A stretch of DNA of 9,178 nt from Stenotrophomonas maltophilia (GCA_002387845.1 DGLB01000001.1:62422-71599); one strand, 5' to 3'; shown: positions 1-4,632, counted from the first letter of the stretch. Notes: generated by a model from the sequence alone, not told the origin. Made by a program: numbers and translations.

Positions 1-221
1 CGGAAATGGAAACGCTGCTCTCTGCCGGAGCAGATCTCAATAGTCCCGGGGAGCACGGATACACGCCCTTGCACAATGCAGTGGAGCAGGGGTCGGAAGA
101 GGTCGTGAAGTGGTTGATCAAGAATGGTGCGAACCGGCTTGCCATCAATGACTGGGGAATGAGTCCGTCGGACCTGGCCGCTGCGCTGGACGAGAGTGCG
201 ATTGGGAAGCTGTTGAAATGA
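1..221 (+). CDS. Ankyrin-repeat protein, C-terminal part (5' end outside window)
   Basis: The reading frame is open from the window edge (first complete codon at base 3) to TGA at 219-221, so only the last 72 residues are visible. They contain the end of one ankyrin repeat (LLSAGADLN), one full repeat (GEHGYTPLHNAVEQGSEEVVKWLIKNGA, given here by its key residues TPLH and the paired helices) and a capping repeat ending in LLK. The related copy at 1490-1850 shows that the full protein should be about 119 residues. Ankyrin repeats bind other proteins. Short ankyrin proteins among small unknown genes are often immunity proteins of polymorphic toxins, but that role is inferred from context. The stop codon overlaps the start of the next ORF as ATGA, which implies translational coupling. 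Confidence 0.85.
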   Translation, partial: EMETLLSAGADLNSPGEHGYTPLHNAVEQGSEEVVKWLIKNGANRLAINDWGMSPSDLAAALDESAIGKLLK

Positions 222-319
222 CGCCGAGGCTGATTGCGGATCTGGGATCGCAGTGGTGCAGCGCTAAGACAGCTGGACGACGAGCGCCGCCGATTGCGCT
301 CGGTGTTCTCATTGTCGGT
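1..319 (+). repeat. Direct repeat copy 1 (ankyrin gene 3' part plus following small-ORF head)
   Basis: Bases 1-319 match 1629-1948 with roughly 16 substitutions and one indel by eye, about 95% identity. The match covers the ankyrin coding end and continues through the first 34 codons of the next ORF, stopping sharply at ATTGTCGGT. Beyond this point the two copies share nothing obvious. The left boundary lies outside the window. Confidence 0.93.
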
Positions 320-358
320 GGTCCGGTGGTCGAGGAGACCTATTACCGATGGAAGTGA
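218..358 (+). CDS. Small coupled ORF, 46 aa, unknown function (copy 1)
   Basis: ATG at 218 overlaps the ankyrin stop as ATGA, and the frame runs to TGA at 356-358. The predicted product begins MTPRLIADLGSQWCSAKTAG and has a hydrophobic stretch, PPIALGVLIVGG, at about residues 24-35. The stop overlaps an in-frame ATG of the next gene as TGATG, so coupling signals are present at both ends. The first 34 codons are shared with the ORF at 1847-2008 and the frame stays open in both copies, while the C-terminal parts differ. I do not recognise the family. It may be a genuine microprotein, a coupling cistron, or the shared head left by recombination between unrelated genes. No strong Shine-Dalgarno sequence is visible other than what coupling would provide. 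Confidence 0.5.
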   Translation: MTPRLIADLGSQWCSAKTAGRRAPPIALGVLIVGGPVVEETYYRWK

Positions 359-675
359 TGCCGCCAGAAATAAGAATCCTAGTGATTGCGTGGAACCCTG
401 AAACTGGAGAGGTAATCGAAGTCACTAGGGTGTCGCGAGATGAGCTGACAAACGATAACCTGGAGATGGCAATCTCCGAGGCCTTGGATAAAGCAGTTGA
501 GGTGTTGGGGCCAGAAGAAATCGCGCAGTGGACGCCGCAACTGGATGTTTGGCTTTGGAGTGAGAGAGGCATGAGAGCCAGCATGCATCTCTCTCGGGAG
601 CTCATCCGGAAGATCGCAAAGGCCAATGCTTCCCTGGACTACGATCCCTACACGTGCGGTCCCGCCACGTCGTAG
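349..675 (+). CDS. Hypothetical protein, 108 aa, possibly immunity-type
   Basis: The product is an acidic, soluble-looking protein without signal peptide or membrane segment. An N-terminal strand pair (IRILVIAWNPETGEVIEVTRV) is followed by helices (residues about 30-60) and a Trp-rich part (QWTPQLDVWLWSERG). GAGGAG at 332-337 lies 11 bases before ATG 349. A second in-frame ATG at 358 overlaps the stop of the preceding small ORF as TGATG and could be the real start, giving 105 residues. I do not recognise the family. Its place behind an ankyrin gene in a coupled chain suggests an immunity or toxin-neutralising role, which is inference only. No terminator is evident after its stop. Confidence 0.75.
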   Translation: MEVMPPEIRILVIAWNPETGEVIEVTRVSRDELTNDNLEMAISEALDKAVEVLGPEEIAQWTPQLDVWLWSERGMRASMHLSRELIRKIAKANASLDYDPYTCGPATS

Positions 676-1139
676 TGTTGCGGCGGTGGCGGTGGATGGC
701 AGTAGCGACGCCCCCTCAGCAATGGGCCGCAACCGACTCCCCTGATTAGACCTTCGCAAGCGATCGTTCGTCATTGGCGTTAGTGAACACCTTGGGCGGG
801 AAGTACACATTTGCCGGCGAGGTCCAGCACGTATCGTTAAGGTCGTTTATGTGCGATCTGTTTCGAGGAAACTCGCTATTCGTGGAAGAGGTGGACCGGC
901 TGTCAGAATGCAGGGGTGTAATTGCCCGCTGTTCTCCTGCTCAGTTTTGAGGAAAAAACGATCGATTGGGCGAGTCCGAATCCTCAGTGTGTGACGAGGT
1001 CGGCCAGTGTGCGTGTTTCTGAATTAGCTAGGTGCCCGTGATGCGCCGGGACATGGCGCGCCAGCCCGCCGGACGCAGTGCAGTTGATCTAGTCGGGTGA
1101 TGTGGCGATCTGATGGGAAAGTCGACGAAGGAGCAATAG
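676..1139. other. 464-bp stretch without a clear gene
   Basis: No open frame with a convincing ribosome binding site lies here, and I see no tRNA, no REP element and no strong terminator. GGCGCGCC and neighbouring GC-rich palindromic bits occur near 1053-1062. The only coding-like signal is the frame at 783-950, listed separately as a possible remnant. The last 15 bases hold the ribosome binding site of the next gene. Confidence 0.6.
783..950 (+). pseudogene. Possible remnant of a small gene, 55 codons
   Basis: A frame open from after TAG 747-749 to TGA 948-950 reads NTLGGKYTFAGEVQHVSLRS at its start and then alternates charged and hydrophobic residues like a folded protein (core residues FVEEVDRLSECRGVI). 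There is no ATG. The candidate starts are GTG 783 or TTG 774, and neither has a Shine-Dalgarno sequence. The most likely reading is the C-terminal end of a decayed immunity-type gene. Chance openness in a fairly GC-rich region cannot be excluded. Confidence 0.25.
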
Positions 1140-1493
1140 GTGGAGCATTACTCGCATCTTGTTCGCCTGCTTATGGCGCTGAACGCTAGCTACGAACGCG
1201 ACGATGCAGCACCCAACAGGGTGCACGTGAAGTATCGAGGCGACGAGTGCGTTTATAAGGAGTGGGTGCCGCGACGGATATCTGACATCACCAGTAGTGG
1301 GCTGCTTGATCCGGGATTCGGCTCTGGCCCTATCGATTTCGCGGATATGGACTACATAGAGGTTAGGCTGGACGATTGGATGACTGAAAAGCCCGTTGGC
1401 GGGCGAAAGGATTTCTTCGATGTGATGAGGCTGGTGGAGGGCGACACTGGACTTGAATTCACAGAGGGGTGTGTTGCGTGGAGAAGAGAATGA
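1140..1493 (+). CDS. Hypothetical protein, 117 aa, first gene of the second chain
   Basis: GTG at 1140 is preceded by GAAGGAG at 1127-1133 with a 6-base spacer, the best ribosome binding site in the left region, which fixes this start. The protein is soluble-looking, acidic towards the C-terminus, and has no signal peptide. Visible pieces include an N-terminal helix (HLVRLLMALNASY), a basic strand (RVHVKYRGDE) and WVPRRISDITSSGLLDPGFG. I do not recognise the family. The stop TGA 1491-1493 overlaps the ankyrin start ATG 1490-1492 as ATGA, so the two are translated as one unit. Together with the downstream genes it resembles a cluster of immunity proteins, but nothing in the sequence itself proves a function. 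Confidence 0.8.
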   Translation: MEHYSHLVRLLMALNASYERDDAAPNRVHVKYRGDECVYKEWVPRRISDITSSGLLDPGFGSGPIDFADMDYIEVRLDDWMTEKPVGGRKDFFDVMRLVEGDTGLEFTEGCVAWRRE

Positions 1494-1850
1494 GGATGTC
1501 GCTCCCGGATTTGCTCGGAGACTACAGCCGGCTTCCCGAGTACTCAGGCATTACGCTTGCTGATGTCGATCAGATCAGCCTATTCGGAGATCGGCCCATC
1601 AATGTGGCTGCTACGCGTGGAAGCATTGCGGAAATGGAAACGCTGCTCTCCGCCGGAGCAGATCTCAACAGCCCCGGGGAGCACGGATACACGCCCTTGC
1701 ACAATGCAGTGGAGCAGGGAATCGAAAGAGGCCGTAGAGTGGTTGATCAAGAATGGTGCGAACTGTCTTGCCATCAATGACTGGGGAATGCGCCCGTCGG
1801 ACCTGGCCGCTGCGCTGGACGAGAGTGTGATTGGGGAGCTGTTGAAATGA
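1490..1850 (+). pseudogene. Ankyrin-repeat protein gene, broken by +1 frameshift (copy 2)
   Basis: ATG 1490 overlaps the previous stop. The frame reads MRMSLPDLLGDYSRLPEYSG, then ankyrin repeats (FGDRPINVAATRG, TPLHNAVEQG), and then hits an extra A in GAAAG at about 1726-1728. Without that base the frame continues EEAVEWLIKNGA and ends at TGA 1848-1850, giving 119 residues. With it, translation stops at 1778-1780 after about 96 residues, with an unrelated tail from codon 80. The intact paralogue at 1-221 has GAAGAG at this point, which locates the lesion. The context is not a classical slippery heptamer, so programmed shifting is unlikely. Natural decay or a base-calling error are both possible. 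If real, the loss also uncouples the next ORF from the ankyrin stop. Confidence 0.85.
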
Positions 1851-1948
1851 CGCCGAGGCTGATTGCGGATCTGGGATCGCAGTGGTGCAGCGCTAAGACA
1901 GCTGGATGGCGAGCGCCGCCGATTGCGCTCGGTGTTCTCATTGTCGGT
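1629..1948 (+). repeat. Direct repeat copy 2 (partner of 1-319)
   Basis: This segment aligns base for base with 1-319 apart from about 16 substitutions and the single extra A near 1727. It again ends at ATTGTCGGT. The identity crosses the ankyrin stop and enters the following small ORF, so the duplication did not follow gene borders. Confidence 0.93.
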
Positions 1949-2008
1949 CTTGATGCGCTCTGGATGGAGCGTATGGTCGTTAGCGGCGCGATGAGGGTCG
2001 ATGGATGA
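1847..2008 (+). CDS. Small coupled ORF, 53 aa, unknown function (copy 2)
   Basis: ATG 1847 overlaps the ankyrin stop (ATGA), and the stop TGA 2006-2008 overlaps the next start ATG 2005 (ATGA). The first 34 residues match the ORF at 218-358 with one visible change (Arg to Trp at residue 21). The remaining 19 residues, beginning LDALWMERMVVSG, are unrelated to copy 1. The PPIALGVLIVG segment may be a short membrane or core helix. The family is not recognised. Four-base overlaps on both sides, kept in both copies despite different downstream genes, favour a translated cistron. Its small size and lack of homologues known to me keep confidence moderate. Confidence 0.5.
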   Translation: MTPRLIADLGSQWCSAKTAGWRAPPIALGVLIVGLDALWMERMVVSGAMRVDG

Positions 2009-2271
2009 GCGAGTGGTTCGTCAACCTATCTTGCTTCTTGCGTACTGACGGCCGATGCAGGTCGATAGTCATCCGCATCTCTGAACCGCGGCCAGTCCAC
2101 GGGGAGGTTGAGTGTCGCTGTTTGGTGCACTCGCCTGATCTGCTTCGTCATGATACGGAGATTGCGGGTATTGACGCGGATCAGGCTCGAGACCTTTCAG
2201 TGGAGTTCGTAAAATCGATGATGGGTGATTCTGAGCTGGTTGATCAGGATGGGAACCCTGTCGATCTTTGA
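2005..2271 (+). CDS. Hypothetical protein, 88 aa, resembles DUF6968
   Basis: The start at ATG 2005 is the first possible one, because TAG at 1981-1983 closes the frame upstream, and it overlaps the preceding stop by four bases. The N-terminal half forms strands (SIVIRISEPRP, VECRCLVHSP). The C-terminal half has IAGIDADQARDLSVEFVKSM, which resembles the G-x-D-(S/A)-x-QA-(L)-x-x-(A/V)-(L/V)-x-x-(V/I) pattern of small DUF6968-type proteins. These often lie in immunity or effector neighbourhoods. The resemblance is from memory and short. There is no signal peptide or membrane segment. It ends the second coupled chain, and a REP element and hairpin follow within 120 bases. Confidence 0.75.
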   Translation: MSEWFVNLSCFLRTDGRCRSIVIRISEPRPVHGEVECRCLVHSPDLLRHDTEIAGIDADQARDLSVEFVKSMMGDSELVDQDGNPVDL

Positions 2272-2303
2272 GTAATGCCCTACTGCACGTCTGGGTGGGT
2301 CGA

Positions 2304-2326
2304 AGCCACGCATGGCGTGGCTCTAC
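2304..2326 (-). repeat. SMAG/REP palindrome 1
   Basis: On the minus strand this reads GTAGAGCCACGCCATG followed by the inverted arm CGTGGCT. It has the GTAG head and the short stem-loop typical of S. maltophilia SMAG elements. It sits between two convergent genes, 33 bases after the stop at 2271. Confidence 0.85.
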
Positions 2327-2355
2327 AGGGCTGGGCAGGCAGGCCATTGCTACGG

Positions 2356-2374
2356 GGCGGCACTGTGCGCCGCC
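2356..2374. other. GC hairpin between convergent genes
   Basis: GGCGGC at 2356-2361 pairs with GCCGCC at 2369-2374 around a 7-base loop. It lies between the ends of the genes at 2005-2271 and 2425-2730. There is no T-run on either side, so it is at best a weak or Rho-assisted terminator, or a messenger-end stabiliser. Confidence 0.35.
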
Positions 2375-2424
2375 ACTGTTCCATTTCCTCTCCAAAGTGC
2401 GCTGTCAGTTCGCACTCCCACGCC

Positions 2425-2730
2425 CTACCAGCGCCGGACTTTTCTGTAGATCTTGACCGCCTCCTGATCCTTCGGTGGTGGGTCCGCGTGGAAGCGGAAG
2501 CCACGCCATTCGGGGTACAGGTAGAGCCGCATTCCGGTGTCGATGCCCAGGTCTCGCATCCACAGGCCCCGTGTTTTGAAGCAGGGAACGGTGGGGCAGC
2601 CGGGGTAGGTCTTCAGGCCGTCGTGGTGCAGGGCGTTCACGATCACGCTCTTGGGCGGCCGCCAGAAGCGTCGGCGGAACTCTTTTTGTTCTTCGGTGAG
2701 GTCGTCCCAGTCGTCTGGTTCGTCGTTCAT
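2425..2730 (-). CDS. SymE-like toxin (type I addiction module toxin family)
   Basis: The 101-residue product starts at ATG 2728-2730 behind a perfect AAGGAGG (2737-2743, 6-base spacer) and ends at TAG 2425-2427. Residues about 48-82 carry a variant of the SymE core: VPCFKTRGLWMRDLGIDTG followed by MRLYLYPEWRGFRF, matching the family pattern P-x-(L/I)-x-(L)-x-G-x-W-(L)-x-x-x-G-(F/I)-x-x-G-x-x-(V/L)-x-V. SymE proteins have an AbrB-like fold. E. coli SymE is SOS-induced, affects RNA or nucleoid state, and is restrained by the antisense RNA SymR. The acidic N-terminus (residues 1-20) and the proline-rich RRFWRPPK segment are seen in longer versions of the family. No SOS box was found. The leader upstream is unusually structured. 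The family call is moderately confident; toxicity is inference. Confidence 0.6.
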   Translation of the reverse strand: MNDEPDDWDDLTEEQKEFRRRFWRPPKSVIVNALHHDGLKTYPGCPTVPCFKTRGLWMRDLGIDTGMRLYLYPEWRGFRFHADPPPKDQEAVKIYRKVRRW

Positions 2731-2753
2731 CGTATGCCTCCTTAGTTGAACGT

Positions 2754-2774
2754 CCCCCGCCGGGATGGCGGGGG
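2754..2774 (-). promoter_or_regulatory. Perfect 8-bp hairpin in the symE-like leader
   Basis: CCCCCGCC (2754-2761) and GGCGGGGG (2767-2774) form an uninterrupted stem around a 5-base loop, 11 bases upstream of the AAGGAGG ribosome binding site in mRNA sense. No T-run follows on either strand, so it is more likely a translational or stability element than a terminator. Confidence 0.5.
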
Positions 2775-2893
2775 GTCGGGAGGGTAAGAACCGTGAAGAA
2801 GATACGGCGCGACGTATTTCCGCGAGGGTTTTGTATTTTGCCGCCCTCCCGACACAAGTCGTCCAACATGCAATTCTTCTTCAGAGTTCTTAC
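2775..2893 (-). promoter_or_regulatory. Interleaved inverted repeats in the symE-like leader
   Basis: GTCGGGAGGG (2775-2784) is a perfect inverted match to CCCTCCCGAC (2844-2853). GTAAGAACCGTGAAGAAG (2784-2801) is inverted against CTTCTTCAGAGTTCTTAC (2876-2893) with 16 of 18 positions pairing. The arms come in the order A-B-A'-B', so the RNA from either strand can form a pseudoknot or one of two competing hairpins. A smaller palindrome ATACG/CGTAT lies at 2802-2817. Confidence 0.65.
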
Positions 2894-2948
2894 GCTCCGA
2901 GACACACCATGCGACAGATCAGAGCGTAGCGGAGCGCGGTTGTTTTTT
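2893..2948 (+). terminator. Possible plus-strand terminator opposite the symE-like promoter region
   Basis: CGCTCCG (2893-2899) pairs with CGGAGCG (2930-2936), and T6 at 2943-2948 follows 6 bases later. The loop is long (30 bases), so this is a weak call. It would suit the end of an antisense RNA that starts near the symE-like start codon. Confidence 0.2.
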
Positions 2949-3163
2949 GCGGGGTGCTTCGGTGTACGGCGATGCAAAACGATCTGTGTCGCAAATGGGT
3001 CGGATGCATGGAAAAGTGTGATGGGTGCCGTGTTCGTGGCGCTCGGTGGTGTCGTTTTTGGTGTTCGAAATTTTGTTGGATTGGGGTGTTGGGTGGCGTG
3101 GGGGTTGTGTCGGTTTTAGCGCTGATGGCGCTTGGGGAGGGGTGTTGGTTGGCGCGGGAGAGC

Positions 3164-3185
3164 AGCCGGGCAAGCCCGGCTCTAC
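3164..3185 (-). repeat. SMAG/REP palindrome 2
   Basis: The minus strand reads GTAGAGCCGGGCTTGCCCGG and closes with CT. It has the GTAG head and the CCGGGC/GCCCGG stem. It lies just beside the TTGGGG tract. Confidence 0.85.
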
Positions 3186-3189
3186 GCGC

Positions 3190-3210
3190 GGGTTGGGGTT
3201 GGGGTTGGGG
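3190..3210 (+). repeat. Telomere-like (TTGGGG) tract, G-quadruplex motif
   Basis: GGG followed by three TTGGGG units gives four G-runs with two-base loops, a canonical compact quadruplex motif. Further G-runs lie upstream at 3083-3086, 3091-3093, 3100-3104, 3134-3137 and 3139-3142. Confidence 0.85.
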
Positions 3211-3386
3211 TGAAGCGGGCTGATGCGCATCCCTTTGGAGATGGCCGATGCTTGCGTATGTTGCTTTTCCGAGTTCGCTGGAGGTGGCCGTTGGAACGGT
3301 GGAGAGCGAACGGGTGTGCGCGCGCGGTGGTCGGCAGCGCGGGGTGCGGAGGTGCTGTGTATGGACCAGGGTGAGGCCGGTGCGGT

Positions 3387-3409
3387 GTAGTGACGCGCCA
3401 TGCGCGTCA
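3387..3409 (+). repeat. SMAG/REP palindrome 3 (left half of inverted pair)
   Basis: The sequence starts GTAGTGACGCGCCATG and ends CGCGTCA. With the element at 3431-3453 it forms a head-outward pair, a REP dimer. Confidence 0.9.
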
Positions 3410-3453
3410 GCCGGGGTGCGCGCCGAGAGCCGACACGCATGGCGTGTCGCTAC
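3402..3453. repeat. Flanking direct repeat, left copy
   Basis: From GCGCGTCA through the CCGGGGTGCGCGCC spacer to the end of the minus-strand SMAG at 3453, this segment closely matches 4807-4857. The two copies bracket the three-gene operon at 3450-4632. Confidence 0.75.
3431..3453 (-). repeat. SMAG/REP palindrome 4, supplies the stop codon of the adjacent gene
   Basis: The minus strand starts GTAGCGACACGCCATG and ends CGTGTCG. The TAG of its GTAG head (3450-3452) is the in-frame stop of the minus-strand gene beginning at 3683. Confidence 0.9.
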
Positions 3454-3683
3454 GGGCGATTCTTGTATTTGGAGCTCAAGCGGCCCTTGGGCGTTAGAAT
3501 TCCGGCTTCATAGAGAGTTCTGACATCGTCTTCTGGCGTCATGCTGCCGTAGACGTAGGCAAGCTCCTCCTCAATGCTGTTGAAGTGCGCTACGAGCATT
3601 GGCTTTACCCTGATTGGGCGACGTGGGCTTCCCTTGGCCCACTTGCGGGTGCACATCTTTACTGCAGTCTTTTTAGTGACCAT
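3450..3683 (-). CDS. Small protein, 77 aa, paralogue of the gene at 4393-4632; possible antitoxin partner
   Basis: The start chosen is ATG 3681-3683 (MVTKKTAVKM), because the paralogue begins at the same place (MTTQKTSVNK) and a GAGG lies a few bases upstream. The longer open frame to 3818 overlaps the toxin-like gene. The N-terminal third is basic. Residues about 33-74 form the conserved core HFNSIEEELAYVYGSMTPED, then EAGILTPKGRLSSKYK, with 29 of 42 positions identical to the paralogue. The C-terminal three residues and stop (NRP, TAG) come from sequence running into a SMAG element, which suggests that the original end was replaced. It follows the ART-like gene by 23 bases. The family is not recognised; an antitoxin or accessory role is inferred from operon position. 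Confidence 0.75.
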   Translation of the reverse strand: MVTKKTAVKMCTRKWAKGSPRRPIRVKPMLVAHFNSIEEELAYVYGSMTPEDDVRTLYEAGILTPKGRLSSKYKNRP

Positions 3684-3706
3684 GGACGCCTCGTGGATGC
3701 TTGAGC

Positions 3707-4396
3707 CTAAGCGCGCTTGCGTGGTTTGGGTGTGGCTGCGCACAGTGCGGCGAATCGTTCCTTGGCTGCGGTCAGCTCGGCGGCACTCAACATGCGTTCG
3801 CCCGGTGGCACGAACCATCCTTTGATGCAGTTGAAGTCGCGTAGCGCTATTTGCGTGTGGCTGTCGCGGTGGAAGCCAGAGTTCGGCGCGATTTCGACGC
3901 CTTGTCGGAATGAGCCTCTCACGGCTTGGTAGAAGCCAACGTTTCCCAGCTTCGCATTCTTCCGATGCAGGAATGAGAACACGGCACGGTCCAATCCTCG
4001 TAGAAGGATCTCTGCATCGTTTTGGCTCGCCTTCTTGTTAATGGGTGGGGCCTCACCATTGAGAAGAAAGCCGGCTTGCATATGGAGGTAGGCGTCTTCA
4101 AACTCCAGCCGTCCGGCATTGGTCGTCATGTCGAGGCAGCTCTGCACACTGAACAGGCAGCCCACTACCGCAGGTGTGGCAATCGGGCGTGCGGTCAGTC
4201 GACGTTCGGGTTGAGCCGCAGCAGCGTGTGCAAATGACCTGGCGCGCTCTTCGTCGTCCTCGAACATGTAAAAGCCCGGGCCCAGCCAGTCGTACTGATT
4301 TGTGCTTTCCTGCGGCTGCAGGTTGCCAGATACCAGGCCATCCCGCACCGTCACGTCACAGCCGTGATAGCCGACTATCAGATGCCCGTCGATCAT
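3707..4396 (-). CDS. Putative ADP-ribosyltransferase-fold toxin (DUF3990-like), 229 aa
   Basis: The N-terminal part reads IVGYHGCDVTVRDGLVSG, then NQYDWLGPGFYMFEDDEERA. This is the pattern of ART-fold proteins: a first strand with G-Y-H-G (His11), and a later G-x-G-x-Y (Tyr43) before a helix with RA-x-x-(F/W)-A. The C-terminal part has SHTQIALRDFNCIKGWFVPP, matching the last conserved strand, with Gln182 where many ARTs have the catalytic Glu. His11, Tyr43 and Gln182 would form the NAD-binding triad. There is no signal peptide or membrane segment, so it acts in the cytoplasm. A basic tail, PKPRKRA, could bind nucleic acid. ATG 4394-4396 overlaps the previous stop as ATGA, so the toxin is made only after its partner is translated, the usual antitoxin-first order. 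The fold is inferred from motifs; target and toxicity are unknown. Confidence 0.65.
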   Translation of the reverse strand: MIDGHLIVGYHGCDVTVRDGLVSGNLQPQESTNQYDWLGPGFYMFEDDEERARSFAHAAAAQPERRLTARPIATPAVVGCLFSVQSCLDMTTNAGRLEFEDAYLHMQAGFLLNGEAPPINKKASQNDAEILLRGLDRAVFSFLHRKNAKLGNVGFYQAVRGSFRQGVEIAPNSGFHRDSHTQIALRDFNCIKGWFVPPGERMLSAAELTAAKERFAALCAATPKPRKRA

Positions 4397-4632
4397 TTGT
4401 ACTCGGGGCTCAGGCGGCCGGAAGGCGTCAGAATTCCCGCTTCAAAGAGGATTTCGAGGGACTCTTCCGGCGTCATGTTGCCGTAGATGTACTGAAGTCG
4501 CTCTTCGATGCTGTTGAAATGCAGGGTGTGGGTGGGATCGGGCTTCTTGAGATTATGCGTGGTGACTTGGGCGCGCCTGACGGCGGTCGTTTCGCGCGCG
4601 GCTTTGTTGACGGAGGTTTTTTGGGTAGTCAT
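4393..4632 (-). CDS. Small protein, 79 aa, first gene of the ART-like operon; possible antitoxin
   Basis: ATG 4630-4632 starts MTTQKTSVNKAARETTAV, and the gene ends at TGA 4393-4395, overlapping the ART-like start by four bases. The longer frame to 4815 is rejected because it translates a REP element. The N-terminal half is basic and probably flexible. The C-terminal half is HFNSIEERLQYIYGNMTPEE, then LFEAGILTPSGRLSPEYK, a predicted helix pair that matches the paralogue at 3450-3683. No strong ribosome binding site precedes it. Gene order, coupling and size fit an antitoxin, but it has no recognisable DNA-binding motif. It could instead be a structural partner or effector-specific chaperone. 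Confidence 0.75.
   Translation of the reverse strand: MTTQKTSVNKAARETTAVRRAQVTTHNLKKPDPTHTLHFNSIEERLQYIYGNMTPEESLEILFEAGILTPSGRLSPEYK

Larger units (their letters stand above)
2949..3386. other. Noncoding, G-rich spacer of about 440 bp
   Basis: Frames are open on both strands, but the predicted proteins are low-complexity, lack ribosome binding sites and run through REP elements. The plus strand is strongly G/T-biased from about 3050 to 3210. A palindrome GATCTGTGTCGCA near 2981-2993 mirrors TGCGACAGATC near 2910-2920 with a two-base difference. No gene is supported here. Confidence 0.6.

Noticed and set aside
1720..1740. Programmed ribosomal frameshift in the ankyrin gene
   Set aside because: There is no X-XXY-YYZ slippery heptamer or clear downstream structure. 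A one-base insertion relative to the other copy explains it better.
2275..2745. Plus-strand 156-codon frame opposite the symE-like gene
   Set aside because: It starts in a REP-containing spacer without a ribosome binding site and is covered by a better minus-strand gene.
2405..2977. Minus-strand 190-codon frame overlapping the symE-like gene
   Set aside because: It runs through the leader repeats, is Arg/Pro-rich without domains, and has no ribosome binding site. The shorter frame at 2425-2730 has a perfect one and a family motif.
2731..3000. LexA/SOS box before the symE-like gene
   Set aside because: I looked for CTG-N10-CAG and Xanthomonas-type TTAGTA-N4-TACTAA sites and found none convincing.
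2919..3440. Minus-strand 173-codon frame in the G-rich spacer
   Set aside because: It has a Pro/Asn/Thr-rich simple sequence, translates the TTGGGG tract and SMAG elements, and lacks start signals.
3684..3818. N-terminal extension of the small gene ending at 3450
   Set aside because: The extension overlaps the ART-like coding end, is absent from the paralogue, and the internal ATG 3683 matches the paralogue's start.
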